From NCBI GenBank assembly GCA_049514575.1, contig JBEKUX010000008.1:1-64000 (forward strand): DNA of 64,000 bases, written 5' to 3'. The notes under the pieces were generated by a model that had not been told where the DNA came from, did no database searches, and saw only the letters and a list, made by a program, of their open reading frames with translations. Below are positions 53,039 through 61,896 of this stretch, piece by piece. This DNA comes from BOG-1184 sp049514575. GTDB lineage: Bacteria; Fibrobacterota; Chitinivibrionia; Chitinivibrionales; Chitinispirillaceae. A program made the translations under genes and the position numbers. Position 1 is the stretch's first letter. Each line of letters opens with the position of its first letter.

Positions 53039-53170
53039 ACGTTATTGTTTTTCAGGTAAGATTAAAAATATTAATGGCATAAAAATAATAATCGTGCTAC
53101 TTATGCGGCAACAATAAAGCTGTCGAGCATCGATCGGCGGAAAGTGTTGCAAGTATGCACTGATAAAAAA

Positions 53171-53188
53171 TGTTGTATATTAACAACA
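53171..53188. promoter_or_regulatory. Possible operator between the Co/Ni importer and lipoprotein genes
   Basis: TGTTGT-ATATTA-ACAACA is a gapped inverted repeat in the divergent gap at 53039-53218. A bound regulator is possible; it is not identified. Confidence 0.3.
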
Positions 53189-53218
53189 CGAAGGGGAAAA
53201 TGTCCGGGGAGGTTTTTA

Positions 53219-53803
53219 ATGCAAAATCGGTTCATTGTATTGGCTGCTTTGTGCTTTCTCTCGTGCAGTAAGAACAGCAATAATCCCGCAGGCCCTTCGC
53301 CGATTAATGTCACCGGCACGGTCTGGAAGATCGTGGGGGCAATGATGGAGCGTATAACCATTTCGCAGAAACCCAAAGACACCGTCGGTACCCTGTATGG
53401 CGATTCCGCGTCGATCGCCAACTTGGGAACGGACTTCGGTTATTTTAATTTTTTGTCCTTTTTAACAGAAGACACATTGAAAATATATAGCAACATAATT
53501 CCCGACCATTATAAAGGAACCTATACTGCTCATGACTCAACGATTTCCTCATCTATCCCGACGAGCGACACCACGGCACTGCATTTAGCATTCACCTTAG
53601 ATCAAAATAATCAGCTTCTGCTGGATTATCCGGCCATAACTGTCTATTATTACTCACCGTCAATAGGCGTGGCGATGAGTCGAACCTTCAACAGCATCCA
53701 AGAACGAAACGCTTATATTGCCACGCTCGACACGTCGTTTCATGCAGGTTCGCTGGATTCGATCGTATATTCGACAACCGAATATTACTATATCAAACAG
53801 TAG
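53219..53803 (+). CDS. Hypothetical lipoprotein
   Basis: This 194-residue protein has a lipoprotein signal, MQNRFIVLAALCFLSCSKNS, with Cys16 as the likely lipidated residue and an Asn/Pro-rich linker after it. The mature part is beta-rich with many Ser, Thr and Tyr and no recognised family. The start is set by GGGGAGG at 53206-53212; the frame opens at 53144. It is divergent from the Co/Ni importer. The function is unknown. Confidence 0.65.
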   Translation: MQNRFIVLAALCFLSCSKNSNNPAGPSPINVTGTVWKIVGAMMERITISQKPKDTVGTLYGDSASIANLGTDFGYFNFLSFLTEDTLKIYSNIIPDHYKGTYTAHDSTISSSIPTSDTTALHLAFTLDQNNQLLLDYPAITVYYYSPSIGVAMSRTFNSIQERNAYIATLDTSFHAGSLDSIVYSTTEYYYIKQ

Positions 53804-53862
53804 CTCCTCGCGCCACCAAGCGATTCGTTTTCCTGGACATTTCCATTTTACTGATGTATATT

Positions 53863-53881
53863 GATAATGAAAATCATTTTC
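53863..53881. promoter_or_regulatory. Fur box upstream of fur
   Basis: GATAATGAAAATCATTTTC matches the 19-base consensus GATAATGATAATCATTATC at 17 positions. It lies 18 bases before the fur start codon, so fur and the coupled mntH are probably repressed by the Fur-family protein itself. Confidence 0.85.
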
Positions 53882-53899
53882 AATTAGCGGAAAATCCTC

Positions 53900-54352
53900 A
53901 TGAAAGAAGCAGACATCTTCCGGCTATTTCTTGCCGGAAAAAAACTCCGCCACAGCGAGCAGCGCGACTGGATACTCCATGCATTCTTACGCATCGAGAA
54001 ACACCTGACCGTTGAAGAGTTATGGGCCGCGGTTAAGAAGAAACATCCTTCCGTTGGATTTGCCACCGTCTACAGGACATTGAAACTGCTGTGCGAAAGC
54101 GGTCTGTGCTCAGAGATCCGGTTCGACGACGGAACGACCCGCTACGAGCACAACTACAATCACGAACATCACGACCATCTGATATGCACGGAATGCGGAC
54201 GTTTTTTAGAGGTGGTGGACGACGGGATCGAACGGCTGCAGGAACGGCTCATGAAACGGCATGGGTTCCTGCCCCGGCACCACCGCATGAATTTGTACGG
54301 GGTATGCGATGCATGTAAAAAAAACTTAACAAAGAATAGAAGAGTTCAATGA
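53900..54352 (+). CDS. fur: Fur-family metal-responsive repressor
   Basis: This 150-residue regulator has a winged helix with SVGFATVYRTLKLLCESGLC and a C-terminal metal/dimer domain. The metal residues are EHHDHLICTECG (His cluster and CxxC) and the second pair CDACKK near the end, which hold the structural zinc. Fur, Mur, Zur or PerR identity cannot be fixed, but the upstream site fits the Fur consensus and the coupled gene is a manganese/iron transporter. The stop overlaps the mntH start (ATGA). Confidence 0.92.
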   Translation: MKEADIFRLFLAGKKLRHSEQRDWILHAFLRIEKHLTVEELWAAVKKKHPSVGFATVYRTLKLLCESGLCSEIRFDDGTTRYEHNYNHEHHDHLICTECGRFLEVVDDGIERLQERLMKRHGFLPRHHRMNLYGVCDACKKNLTKNRRVQ

Positions 54353-55614
54353 AACTCCCTTCGTTTTCAAAAATCTTTTTCCATGACCGGCCGTTGCGGT
54401 CCGGCGCCTTCGATTTCATCAAATACATCGGGCCCGGCTTTCTCGTGACCATCGGCTTCATCGACCCGGGAAACTGGGCATCGGACCTGGCGGCCGGTTC
54501 GCAGTACGGGTACGCGCTGCTCTGGGTGGTAACGCTGTCGACGGTCATGCTTATCGTTTTGCAGAACAATGCGGCGCGTCTCGGCATCGTGACGGGCGAA
54601 TGTCTTGCCGAGTCCGCGAATACGCATCTGAGCCCGTGGGTTTCTCGGCCGCTGCTCGGCACGGCAGTTGTCGCCTCGGTGTCGACCGCCTTTGCAGAGG
54701 TGCTCGGTTCGGCGATCGCGCTCAACCTCCTGTTCGGTCTTGACCTCAGAATCGGCTCCATACTGTCGGCAGCATTCGTGGGCTGGATGGTCTATTCCAA
54801 TTCTTACCGTAAGATCGAGCGGTGGATCATCGGTTTTATCGCGCTCATCGGCCTGTCGTTTATCGTAGAACTCTGCATGGTGCATGTCCAGTGGACCGGC
54901 GCAGTACGCGGCTGGTTCGTGCCGCGTATTCCTTTGGGGTCGATCCCGGTGATCATGAGCGTGCTGGGCGCGGTCGTCATGCCGCACAACATGTTCCTGC
55001 ATTCCGAGATCATCCAGAGCCGCGAATGCAACCGCCTTGAAAAAAATGAACTGGCCTGCAATCTCAAGTACGGGTTTCTCGACACTTTGGTCGCCATGAT
55101 TATCGGTTGGGCGGTCAACAGCGCAATCATCCTGCTTGCGGCAACGACTTTCTTTACGCATGCAATCCCGGTGACCGGCATCGAGCAGGCGCAGCGGCTG
55201 CTGCAGCCCCTGCTCGGACATTTTGCCGCAGCGGTGTTCGCGGTCGCGTTGCTGTGCGCCGGAATTTCCGCGTGCGTCACTGCCGGCATCGCCGGCGGCA
55301 CCATTGTGGCCGGAATGACGGGCGAGTCGTACCACATCCGCGACTGGCACACCGGGCTGGGTGTGGGGCTGACGCTTGTTCTTGCGGTGGTCGCCATCTT
55401 TTTTATCACCGATACGTTCAAGGCGCTTATCGTATCGCAGATAGTACTGAGCGTGCAGCTGCCCTTCACGATTTTTACGCAGATATATCTGACGTCATCG
55501 AAAAAGGTGATGGGCGGCTATCGCAACAGTACTACCCAGAAGGCGCTCCTCTGGGCGATCGGCGGCACGGTGGTCGTGCTTAACGGGGCGTTGCTGTGGT
55601 CGATAGTACGTTAG
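54349..55614 (+). CDS. mntH: Nramp-family divalent metal transporter
   Basis: This inner-membrane proton-coupled importer of Mn(II) or Fe(II) has 421 residues and 11 predicted TM helices. The metal-binding motifs are DPGN in GFIDPGNWASDLAAGSQ (TM1) and MPHN in VVMPHNMFLHSEI (TM6). Asp, Asn and Met, the usual metal ligands, are all present. The four-base overlap with fur indicates one transcript. It is not the proton-independent Al or Mg type, which lacks this motif set. Confidence 0.93.
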   Translation: MKLPSFSKIFFHDRPLRSGAFDFIKYIGPGFLVTIGFIDPGNWASDLAAGSQYGYALLWVVTLSTVMLIVLQNNAARLGIVTGECLAESANTHLSPWVSRPLLGTAVVASVSTAFAEVLGSAIALNLLFGLDLRIGSILSAAFVGWMVYSNSYRKIERWIIGFIALIGLSFIVELCMVHVQWTGAVRGWFVPRIPLGSIPVIMSVLGAVVMPHNMFLHSEIIQSRECNRLEKNELACNLKYGFLDTLVAMIIGWAVNSAIILLAATTFFTHAIPVTGIEQAQRLLQPLLGHFAAAVFAVALLCAGISACVTAGIAGGTIVAGMTGESYHIRDWHTGLGVGLTLVLAVVAIFFITDTFKALIVSQIVLSVQLPFTIFTQIYLTSSKKVMGGYRNSTTQKALLWAIGGTVVVLNGALLWSIVR

Positions 55615-55660
55615 TCAATATGCGTAATTGCCTCAGGGAAAAGCTATATTTAGTATTGCA

Positions 55661-55969
55661 ATGATACACCGTCTGCCGCTATCCGTTCTTAGATTCAGCA
55701 AACGGATGAATATTTTATCCGTTGCCTGCGCCCTTTTCTTCAGTTGCTATCTCGGTTTTATATTACCGCTGCACCATCATGCGGACGGCGCAGAGCACGA
55801 AGAGTGCGTGATGTGCGCTGTACAGGGCCAGCCTGCGGATGTCGCAATAGTATTCTGTTTCATTATCATTGCTGTCGCTCTCACCAGCACGATTCCTTGT
55901 CAAGAGACTTCATTTTCCCGGATAAGCCTTCCTGTTTACCTGACCCGCGGTCCGCCGGCCTCGGCATAA
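55661..55969 (+). CDS. Small membrane protein with His/Cys-rich loop
   Basis: The roughly 102-residue protein has two hydrophobic segments (ILSVACALFFSCYLGFILPL and VAIVFCFIIIAVALTSTIPC). Between them is a metal-ligand-rich loop, LHHHADGAEHEECVMC. This layout recalls DUF2946-type proteins found in metal operons, but I cannot confirm it. The start is uncertain (55628 TTG, 55661 or 55706). Its place between mntH and the znu genes suggests a role in metal handling. Confidence 0.5.
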   Translation: MIHRLPLSVLRFSKRMNILSVACALFFSCYLGFILPLHHHADGAEHEECVMCAVQGQPADVAIVFCFIIIAVALTSTIPCQETSFSRISLPVYLTRGPPASA

Positions 55970-56060
55970 TACTTGCTTCCAGTTTTAAAACAAGCGGTCG
56001 GTAACGGTTTTCCGTTGCTTGACCGGAGTTGTTTTATCCACCATACAAAGGGAGCGTACT

Positions 56061-57119
56061 ATGTCGCGATTTCTGCGGCGATATTTACTGTTTATTCTCT
56101 CAATTTCCTGGGCTGAGACCTTTGCCGGCGTCACCAACCCCAACATTTCCGCTATCGGGCAGTTGTTCGGTACCTATACCGACGACAGCCAGTCTCCGGC
56201 GGCCCGGAAGGCCGCCCTTTCGTTAGGGGAGACCGAGCTGGTGTTGGACGATGCGCTCAACCCGTATTTCAACGGCATGTTCGTCCTGTCGATCGACGCC
56301 AATGGCGTCATGGATGTTGAGGAGGCATACGCGACCATGGTGCGCGGACTGCCGCTTAACCTCGCAATAAAGGCCGGGAAGTTCCGGCTCGATTTCGGCA
56401 AGCTCAATCAGGCGCATCCGCACGCCTATCCTTTTATCCGGACGCCGCGGGTGCTTGATCCCGGCGCCGCAAAGCTCCTGCCCGGAGAAGAGAGTTTCGA
56501 CGAACCGGCGGTCCAGGCCTCGACGCTTGTCCCCGTTACCGACAACTGGAGCGTGACCCTGTCGGCCGACGCGCTCCAGGGGAGTTCGTTCCATCCGGAC
56601 GACCCGGGGACGGCAATCGCCTGGCTTTCTCATCTGTCCAACTCATTCATCATTGACCCCGCGTCAATCGATATCGGCCTGTCGGCCACCGACGGGACGA
56701 ACGATGTGGCCCGCCGCTCGCACACCGCGGTTTTCGGCGTTGACGCAAAGGCGAAAATGGCGTTGTCGCCGCTCTTGGCCATAACGGTTGCCGGAGAGGG
56801 TATTTACAAAGCGGCCGACCTGCCCGATTCCTCGGGCGCGGTCCGTCGCGATGACCGATACGGGTTCTACGGGTACGCCAATGCGCAGTACCGCACGCGG
56901 TACAACGGTGGGGTACTGTACGAACGTTACCAGAACCCGGCGGACATGACAAAATCCGACTGGGCGATAAAGCCGTTCATCGGTTTTGCCGTTCTCGAAG
57001 AGAGTACGCTCGTGCGGCTCTCGTACGAACGATTTACGCCAGCGGCAGGGAGGGCGGACAACACGGTCGAGGTCCAGCTGCTGTTCAGCATGGGGCCGCA
57101 CAAAGCGCACCAGTTTTGA
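56061..57119 (+). CDS. Outer-membrane porin-like protein of the znu locus
   Basis: This 352-residue protein has a signal peptide (MSRFLRRYLLFILSISWAETFA). Barrel-like strands follow, including LPLNLAIKAGKFRLDFGKLN, a pattern of porins that allow the passage of ions. Such proteins with the NPNISAIGQLFGTYT start often sit beside znuA-type genes, so a zinc or manganese role at the outer membrane is inferred. A GGGAGCG precedes the ATG at 56061. The next gene is znuA. Confidence 0.72.
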   Translation: MSRFLRRYLLFILSISWAETFAGVTNPNISAIGQLFGTYTDDSQSPAARKAALSLGETELVLDDALNPYFNGMFVLSIDANGVMDVEEAYATMVRGLPLNLAIKAGKFRLDFGKLNQAHPHAYPFIRTPRVLDPGAAKLLPGEESFDEPAVQASTLVPVTDNWSVTLSADALQGSSFHPDDPGTAIAWLSHLSNSFIIDPASIDIGLSATDGTNDVARRSHTAVFGVDAKAKMALSPLLAITVAGEGIYKAADLPDSSGAVRRDDRYGFYGYANAQYRTRYNGGVLYERYQNPADMTKSDWAIKPFIGFAVLEESTLVRLSYERFTPAAGRADNTVEVQLLFSMGPHKAHQF

Positions 57120-57210
57120 CCATGATTCGCATGATTCAGAGGATTAAAGGATTGTTGTAATGGAAAGAAAAAGGTTCTGCATGATACATAAATATAACAA
57201 GGGAGAAACC

Positions 57211-58113
57211 ATGTTGTTGACAAAAGCGCAAACTATTCCGGTCATGACAGCAGTTGTTTTACTGTTTTTAATTTTTACGGCGTTCCCGGCGGTCCGCATC
57301 GTGGCTGCGCTGCCGGACCTCGGGTCCATTGCCGCATACATCGGCGGCGACAGAGTGGAGGTGTCGTCGATCGCAAAGGCCAACTCCAATCCCCATTCCG
57401 TTGAGGTTTTCCCGTCGTACATGGCCAAGGTCTCTCGCGCCGCCCTGTATTTGAAGTGCGGACTGGGCCTCGACCAGTGGTCCGACGCGATCATCGACGG
57501 ATCGCGGAACGGATCAATCGTGGTGGTCGATTGCTCGAACAACGTGGCAGTGCTGGAAAAACCGGTGCACGTGGACGCGTCCATGGGCGACGTTCATCCG
57601 TTCGGCAACCCGCACTACTGGCTCGACCCGAGGAACGGCATTATCGCAGCGCAGAACATCGCTGAGGCTTTGAAAAAGGCCGATCCTTCGAACAGCGCAC
57701 AATACGAAAGCAATTTTTCCAGCTTCAAGACCGAGTGTGAAAGCAGGTACAGCGGCTGGAAGGAGAAAATGAGGCCATTGTCTGGCGGGAAACTCATCAG
57801 CTACCACTCGTCATGGGTCTATTTTGCGGCGGCGTTCGACTGCGCCATAGTGGAGCACGTGGAACCGTTTCCCGGCATCCCGCCGACCGGGAACCACCTT
57901 GCCCGTCTGGTGGAAGTCATCAAAAAGGAACATGTCCCGCTCATACTGCAGGAACCCTATTTTCCGGACGACGCACCCCGTTTCTTGAGCCGGCAAACCG
58001 GCGTGAGAGTGTTCAAGGTCGCGCCGTCGTGCGCTGATGTCAAGCCCGGTTCGTACCTGGACCACTTCGACGATATTGTCAGTCAACTGATTACCGCAGA
58101 AGGGGGCAGATAA
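57211..58113 (+). CDS. znuA: Zinc/manganese ABC transporter substrate-binding protein
   Basis: This periplasmic metal-binding protein of the cluster A-I family has 300 residues. After a signal segment (TIPVMTAVVLLFLIFTAF) come the metal ligands in NSNPHSVEVFPS, VHPFGNPHYWLDP and SYHSSWVYFAAAF. There is no His-rich loop between the first two His, so Zn or Mn specificity is open. AGGGAG precedes the ATG at 57211. The permease gene follows 2 bases later. Confidence 0.9.
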   Translation: MLLTKAQTIPVMTAVVLLFLIFTAFPAVRIVAALPDLGSIAAYIGGDRVEVSSIAKANSNPHSVEVFPSYMAKVSRAALYLKCGLGLDQWSDAIIDGSRNGSIVVVDCSNNVAVLEKPVHVDASMGDVHPFGNPHYWLDPRNGIIAAQNIAEALKKADPSNSAQYESNFSSFKTECESRYSGWKEKMRPLSGGKLISYHSSWVYFAAAFDCAIVEHVEPFPGIPPTGNHLARLVEVIKKEHVPLILQEPYFPDDAPRFLSRQTGVRVFKVAPSCADVKPGSYLDHFDDIVSQLITAEGGR

Positions 58114-58115
58114 CC

Positions 58116-58991
58116 ATGATGCTCTTCCATTATCCGTTCATGCTTCCGGCGCTCGTCATCTGCCTGATCCTTGCCGGCATACACACCTATTTCGGGTACC
58201 ATATCGTGCAGCGGGGGGTCATTTTCGTCGACCTTTCGCTGTCGCAGATCGCGGCGCTCGGCGCGAGCGTGGCGCTGATCCTCGGCTGGGGTGACGATGC
58301 CCCGCTCAAGGCGTTCTGCGTGAGCCTCGGTTTCACCTTCGGCGGTGCGGTGCTCTTCGCTTTTCTGCGGCGGAGCCAGAAGGTCGTGCCCATGGAAGCT
58401 CTCATCGGCATCGCCTATGCCGGGGCGATTGCTCTTTCACTGTTAGTGCTCGAAAAATCGGCAACCGGCACCGAGCACATCAAGGAGATGCTGGTCGGGA
58501 CCATCCTCACGGTTTCCTGGCACGATGTCGCGGTGCTCGGATCGATCGTGGTCGCAGTCGGAATTGTCCACCTGTTGTCTTACAAGCGGTTGTTCCTGAT
58601 TTCAGAGGACCCGGAATCCGCGGACCGCCAGCATTACCGGCTCTGGTGGTGGGACATTGTTTTCTATACCACCTTCGGTATCGTGGTGACGTCGTCGGTC
58701 AAGGTGGCGGGCGTGCTGCTGATTTTTTCTCTTTTGACCATACCGGCGGTAACGGCCATTGTCTGCACGGCTGGCACGGTTCGGCGGGTGGTGTTCGGAT
58801 GGCTGTTCGGGATCTTCGGCTGCGTTGCCGGCCTCGAAGCGTCGCTGCGGTTCGACTGCGCGGCAGGCCCCTCCATCATTACAACGCTTCTTGTGTTGTT
58901 AATTTTATCGGCAATAGTTGCAACTTTGGTTAAAAAACGACATCCGAGGATAGAACAAACCACTTCGCGAGAACCATCTGCACTTTCATGA
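58116..58991 (+). CDS. znuB: Zinc/manganese ABC transporter permease
   Basis: This inner-membrane permease has 291 residues and about eight TM helices. The family block VGTILTVSWHDVAVLGSIV and the C-terminal KVAGVLLIFSLLTIPAVTA are typical. Directly behind it there is no znuC-type ATPase; the next gene is a thioredoxin on the other strand. The ATPase must therefore come from elsewhere or be shared. Confidence 0.92.
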   Translation: MMLFHYPFMLPALVICLILAGIHTYFGYHIVQRGVIFVDLSLSQIAALGASVALILGWGDDAPLKAFCVSLGFTFGGAVLFAFLRRSQKVVPMEALIGIAYAGAIALSLLVLEKSATGTEHIKEMLVGTILTVSWHDVAVLGSIVVAVGIVHLLSYKRLFLISEDPESADRQHYRLWWWDIVFYTTFGIVVTSSVKVAGVLLIFSLLTIPAVTAIVCTAGTVRRVVFGWLFGIFGCVAGLEASLRFDCAAGPSIITTLLVLLILSAIVATLVKKRHPRIEQTTSREPSALS

Positions 58992-59050
58992 GGTCAGCAC
59001 GTTGCATCGTCATGCTGCATTCATGTCTTCGGTAGTCTAGGGGGCCCGCT

Positions 59051-59350
59051 TCAAAGGCCCAGTGCCTTCAGATATTCCTGTTCCGGCTGCGTCCCTACAA
59101 TAGTTTTTTCCGGGCGCCCGTTCCGGAAAACTATAGTGGTCGGCAATTTTGTAACGCCGTAATGGATTGCTGTACGCATATTATCATCGACATTCAAGGT
59201 ATATACCCGCGCTTTTTCGCCGATCCGGTCCAGGACTGATTTTTCATTTCTGCACGGCATACACCACGGCGCCCAGAAGTCGACCAGAACCGGGACTTTA
59301 GATTTCAAAACGTCTTTTTTAAATTTCGTATCGCATGTCTGATTTGCCAT
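59051..59350 (-). CDS. Thioredoxin-like protein with WCMPC active site
   Basis: This 99-residue thioredoxin-fold protein has active site WAPWCMPC (usual WCGPC) and the cis-Pro block KLPTTIVF. The start at 59350 follows AGGGGG; the frame runs on to 59512 without family match. It is a paralogue of the thioredoxin at 63288, sharing N-terminus and spacing. The Met in the CxxC may change redox potential. No signal peptide is seen, so it is cytosolic. Confidence 0.85.
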   Translation of the reverse strand: MANQTCDTKFKKDVLKSKVPVLVDFWAPWCMPCRNEKSVLDRIGEKARVYTLNVDDNMRTAIHYGVTKLPTTIVFRNGRPEKTIVGTQPEQEYLKALGL

Positions 59351-59660
59351 AAAGCCCCCTTGAATTTGATGCTTCATTATTCTAAAGAGAAAGTAACGCA
59401 ATAACCGTGCCAGATTGAGTGCAAAAAATATCGAAGAAAACCGGTGTTTCAATACAGCGGGTATATTGTCCAGACAGTATAGTGGGAAAATTTCCGATTT
59501 TGGGAAACGCATTACAACATAACTGCAAAACCTCCTGACCAGAAAAAATTGAAGTCCGGCATAACGGTAAACATTGCATGTACGTTTGACGATTGGACAT
59601 TTATTAGATTACTGTAAGTCTGCAACCAACCCATCCACTTTTCATCCAAGGAGCGGCCCT
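59351..59660. other. Divergent gap between a thioredoxin gene and DUF898
   Basis: The 310 bases hold no credible gene. A weak promoter for the rightward unit may be TTGACG (59586-59591) with TACTGT at 59610-59615, 18 bases apart. Confidence 0.4.
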
Positions 59661-60665
59661 ATGAGCAGCGAGCCGGTTAAAGATGCAGGGTATGCCGAGA
59701 CAGGTAAAGCGAAAAGCTTCAAGATATCGTTCCACGGAGAGGGGTTTGCATTTTTCAAACTGAAGCTCGTGCAGGCGTTCCTTACGATCATCACCCTGGG
59801 GATTTACTGGGCCTGGGCGCGGGCGGCAACGCGTAAATACATTTACAGCAATATGGAATTCGCGGGCAGCCGTTTCGCCTTTCATGGTACCGGCAAAGAG
59901 ATTTTTATCGGCATGCTTAAAGCGCTCGGTATCTTCGGTGTTTTCATCATTATGTTTTTCCTCGCAGGTATTTTTAAAAATCGGGTGGCGTCAGTAGTGC
60001 TGGTTCTGAGTGCGTACGCAGGAATATTCCTTCTTATCCCGCTTGTCCTTTACGGCAGCATGCGTTACCGTTTTTCACGTACCTCGTGGCGCGGTATCAG
60101 GTTCAGGTATAACGGGACACTCAAAGAACTCTATATGCTTTTTCTCAAGGCAGTGCCGCTGTTTATTATTACTCTGGGACTGTATACGGTATTTTTCCAG
60201 GTCAAGCTGCGGAAACTTCTTTTAGGCAATATCAGCTTCGGCAACGTACGCCTGCAGTTTACCGGTAAGGGGGGCGACCTTTTCGAGATAGTAGTCAAAG
60301 GCGTGATACTCTCTATCGTGACCCTTGGGATTTACAGCTTCTGGTTCACGGCAAACCGCTTCAACTTTCTCTGGGGGAATATCGAGGTAGACCAGGAAGG
60401 GAAAAAGTCGTCCTTTTATGCGACCATGACGGCAGGCAAATACTTCAAATTTTCAATTATTTCGATCGGCCTTACCATTGTAACACTCGGTCTCGGCCTG
60501 CCCTGGGTCCTGATGCGCGGAATGCGGCTTGTTGCCGAAAATATCGAAGTAGCCGGGGATTTTGACCCTGATGCCCTGGTCCAGGGAGCCGTTGACAAAA
60601 TCGGAGCCTCCGGTGAAGAGCTGGGTTCCCTGCTGGATGTCGATGCCGGGATAATGTTCGGTTGA
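59661..60665 (+). CDS. DUF898 (YjgN-like) membrane protein
   Basis: This 334-residue protein has about eight TM helices and repeats of the motif (T/V)LGIYxxW, for example TIITLGIYWAWARAATRKY and SIVTLGIYSFWFTANRF, the hallmark of DUF898. The start at 59661 is set by AAGGAGCGG. The next gene, an M48 protease, begins 3 bases after the stop, and this pair is often seen together. The role is unknown; stress response at the membrane is a guess. Confidence 0.85.
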   Translation: MSSEPVKDAGYAETGKAKSFKISFHGEGFAFFKLKLVQAFLTIITLGIYWAWARAATRKYIYSNMEFAGSRFAFHGTGKEIFIGMLKALGIFGVFIIMFFLAGIFKNRVASVVLVLSAYAGIFLLIPLVLYGSMRYRFSRTSWRGIRFRYNGTLKELYMLFLKAVPLFIITLGLYTVFFQVKLRKLLLGNISFGNVRLQFTGKGGDLFEIVVKGVILSIVTLGIYSFWFTANRFNFLWGNIEVDQEGKKSSFYATMTAGKYFKFSIISIGLTIVTLGLGLPWVLMRGMRLVAENIEVAGDFDPDALVQGAVDKIGASGEELGSLLDVDAGIMFG

Positions 60666-60668
60666 TCC

Positions 60669-61841
60669 ATGAACGGAACTTCGGAACGGTCCGGTATCGG
60701 CCCGCATACTGCTGTGCCGGGCATCTATTTCGACGGCGTCACCTCGAAACCGTGGAAGGTACAGGTCTTGCTTGACTGGTCCGAGCTGAAGTTGAAATTC
60801 GAAGAACGGTTTACCCTCGGCCGCGAACTCGTCATAGCAATCGCGGATATCAAGCTGGTGGAAGCACTGTCCAAAGAGCGTTTTCTGCTTCATTTAAAAA
60901 ACAGCGGAAACGCGACGCTTGAGATCAATGATCCGGAATTACTACGGAAAATAGATGTGCAGGCTGTTTCGCCGCGGATTCCGGGACGCCTTGATATCTG
61001 GGCACGGAACATAGGGTGGGGCCGCCTGACATTCGTAGCGCTGCTCCTGGTCGCGTCTGTCGCTGGTCTTTACCTGTGGGCACTGCCAACCGTATCGCTG
61101 TTTGTCGCCGCGCACCTCCCCGCATCGGTTGAGAAAAAGATAGGATTCTTGCTTATAGAGAAAATACTTGATAAGGAGAATGTTGACACGGCCGGAACAG
61201 AAACTCTCCGTGCATTCTGCCGCGAGCTTGATTTTGCAGGTACATTTCCCCTCGAACCGGTCCTGGTGAAGAAAAAGGTCGCAAACGCTTTTGCCGTTCC
61301 CGGCGGGTACGTGGTCGTTTACGACTCGATCATCGCCCTTATGAGCGGGTATGAAACCCTGGCCGCGCTCCTCGCCCATGAGTACGCGCATGTCGAGCTG
61401 CACCATACCATAAAAATGATGGCACGCAGCGTTGCTTCCTACGCGTTTGTTTCAGTCCTGTTCGGTGATTTTTCCGGTCTTTCGGCCGTGCTTATCGGCA
61501 ATGCAAACAAGCTTCAGAATCTTCGTTATCAGCGCGGCATGGAAAAGGAGGCGGACCTCAAGGGAGCAGACCTGCTCATGTCGCGCGGCATAGACCCGAA
61601 CGGCATGGTGAGGCTTCTGGAGCAGCTGCAATCCCAGGGCGGTCTTCCCAAGGCTTTTACCTGGGCATCAACGCACCCTGACATGGAAGATCGCATTGCC
61701 ACGGCCAAAAGACATATTGCAAAAGCGAAATGGACAACAAGGGAAAACGATTCGCTTAAAGCGTTGTGGACAAAGCTGGAGAAAAAACAACGAAAGGCGT
61801 TTCCGGATGAAGGCGGAGGCGCACCGAAGGACTCGTTTTAA
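60669..61841 (+). CDS. M48-family membrane metalloprotease
   Basis: This 390-residue protease has one TM segment near 115-140. The zinc motif is HEYAH at about 237-241 in LLAHEYAHVELHH, and EKEADLKGADLL supplies the third ligand. The last part has the STHPDMEDRI block of COG0501/COG4783 proteases. The first 100 residues are a separate soluble domain. Coupling to the DUF898 gene suggests they act together on the membrane. Confidence 0.88.
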   Translation: MNGTSERSGIGPHTAVPGIYFDGVTSKPWKVQVLLDWSELKLKFEERFTLGRELVIAIADIKLVEALSKERFLLHLKNSGNATLEINDPELLRKIDVQAVSPRIPGRLDIWARNIGWGRLTFVALLLVASVAGLYLWALPTVSLFVAAHLPASVEKKIGFLLIEKILDKENVDTAGTETLRAFCRELDFAGTFPLEPVLVKKKVANAFAVPGGYVVVYDSIIALMSGYETLAALLAHEYAHVELHHTIKMMARSVASYAFVSVLFGDFSGLSAVLIGNANKLQNLRYQRGMEKEADLKGADLLMSRGIDPNGMVRLLEQLQSQGGLPKAFTWASTHPDMEDRIATAKRHIAKAKWTTRENDSLKALWTKLEKKQRKAFPDEGGGAPKDSF

Positions 61842-61896
61842 ACGGCATCTGTTATATACAATAGCTACTTATAACACATAAGAAAGGAAGGATTTT

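Noticed and set aside
53039..53218. Cobalamin or NiCo riboswitch before the Co/Ni importer
   Set aside because: The gap is short and AT-rich and lacks the conserved cobalamin box; only a small inverted repeat is seen.
54367..55350. 327-codon minus-strand open frame opposite mntH
   Set aside because: Shadow of the Nramp gene; composition is typical of antisense translation.
59351..59512. N-terminal extension of the CMPC thioredoxin
   Set aside because: No family match in the extra residues and a good ribosome binding site before 59350.
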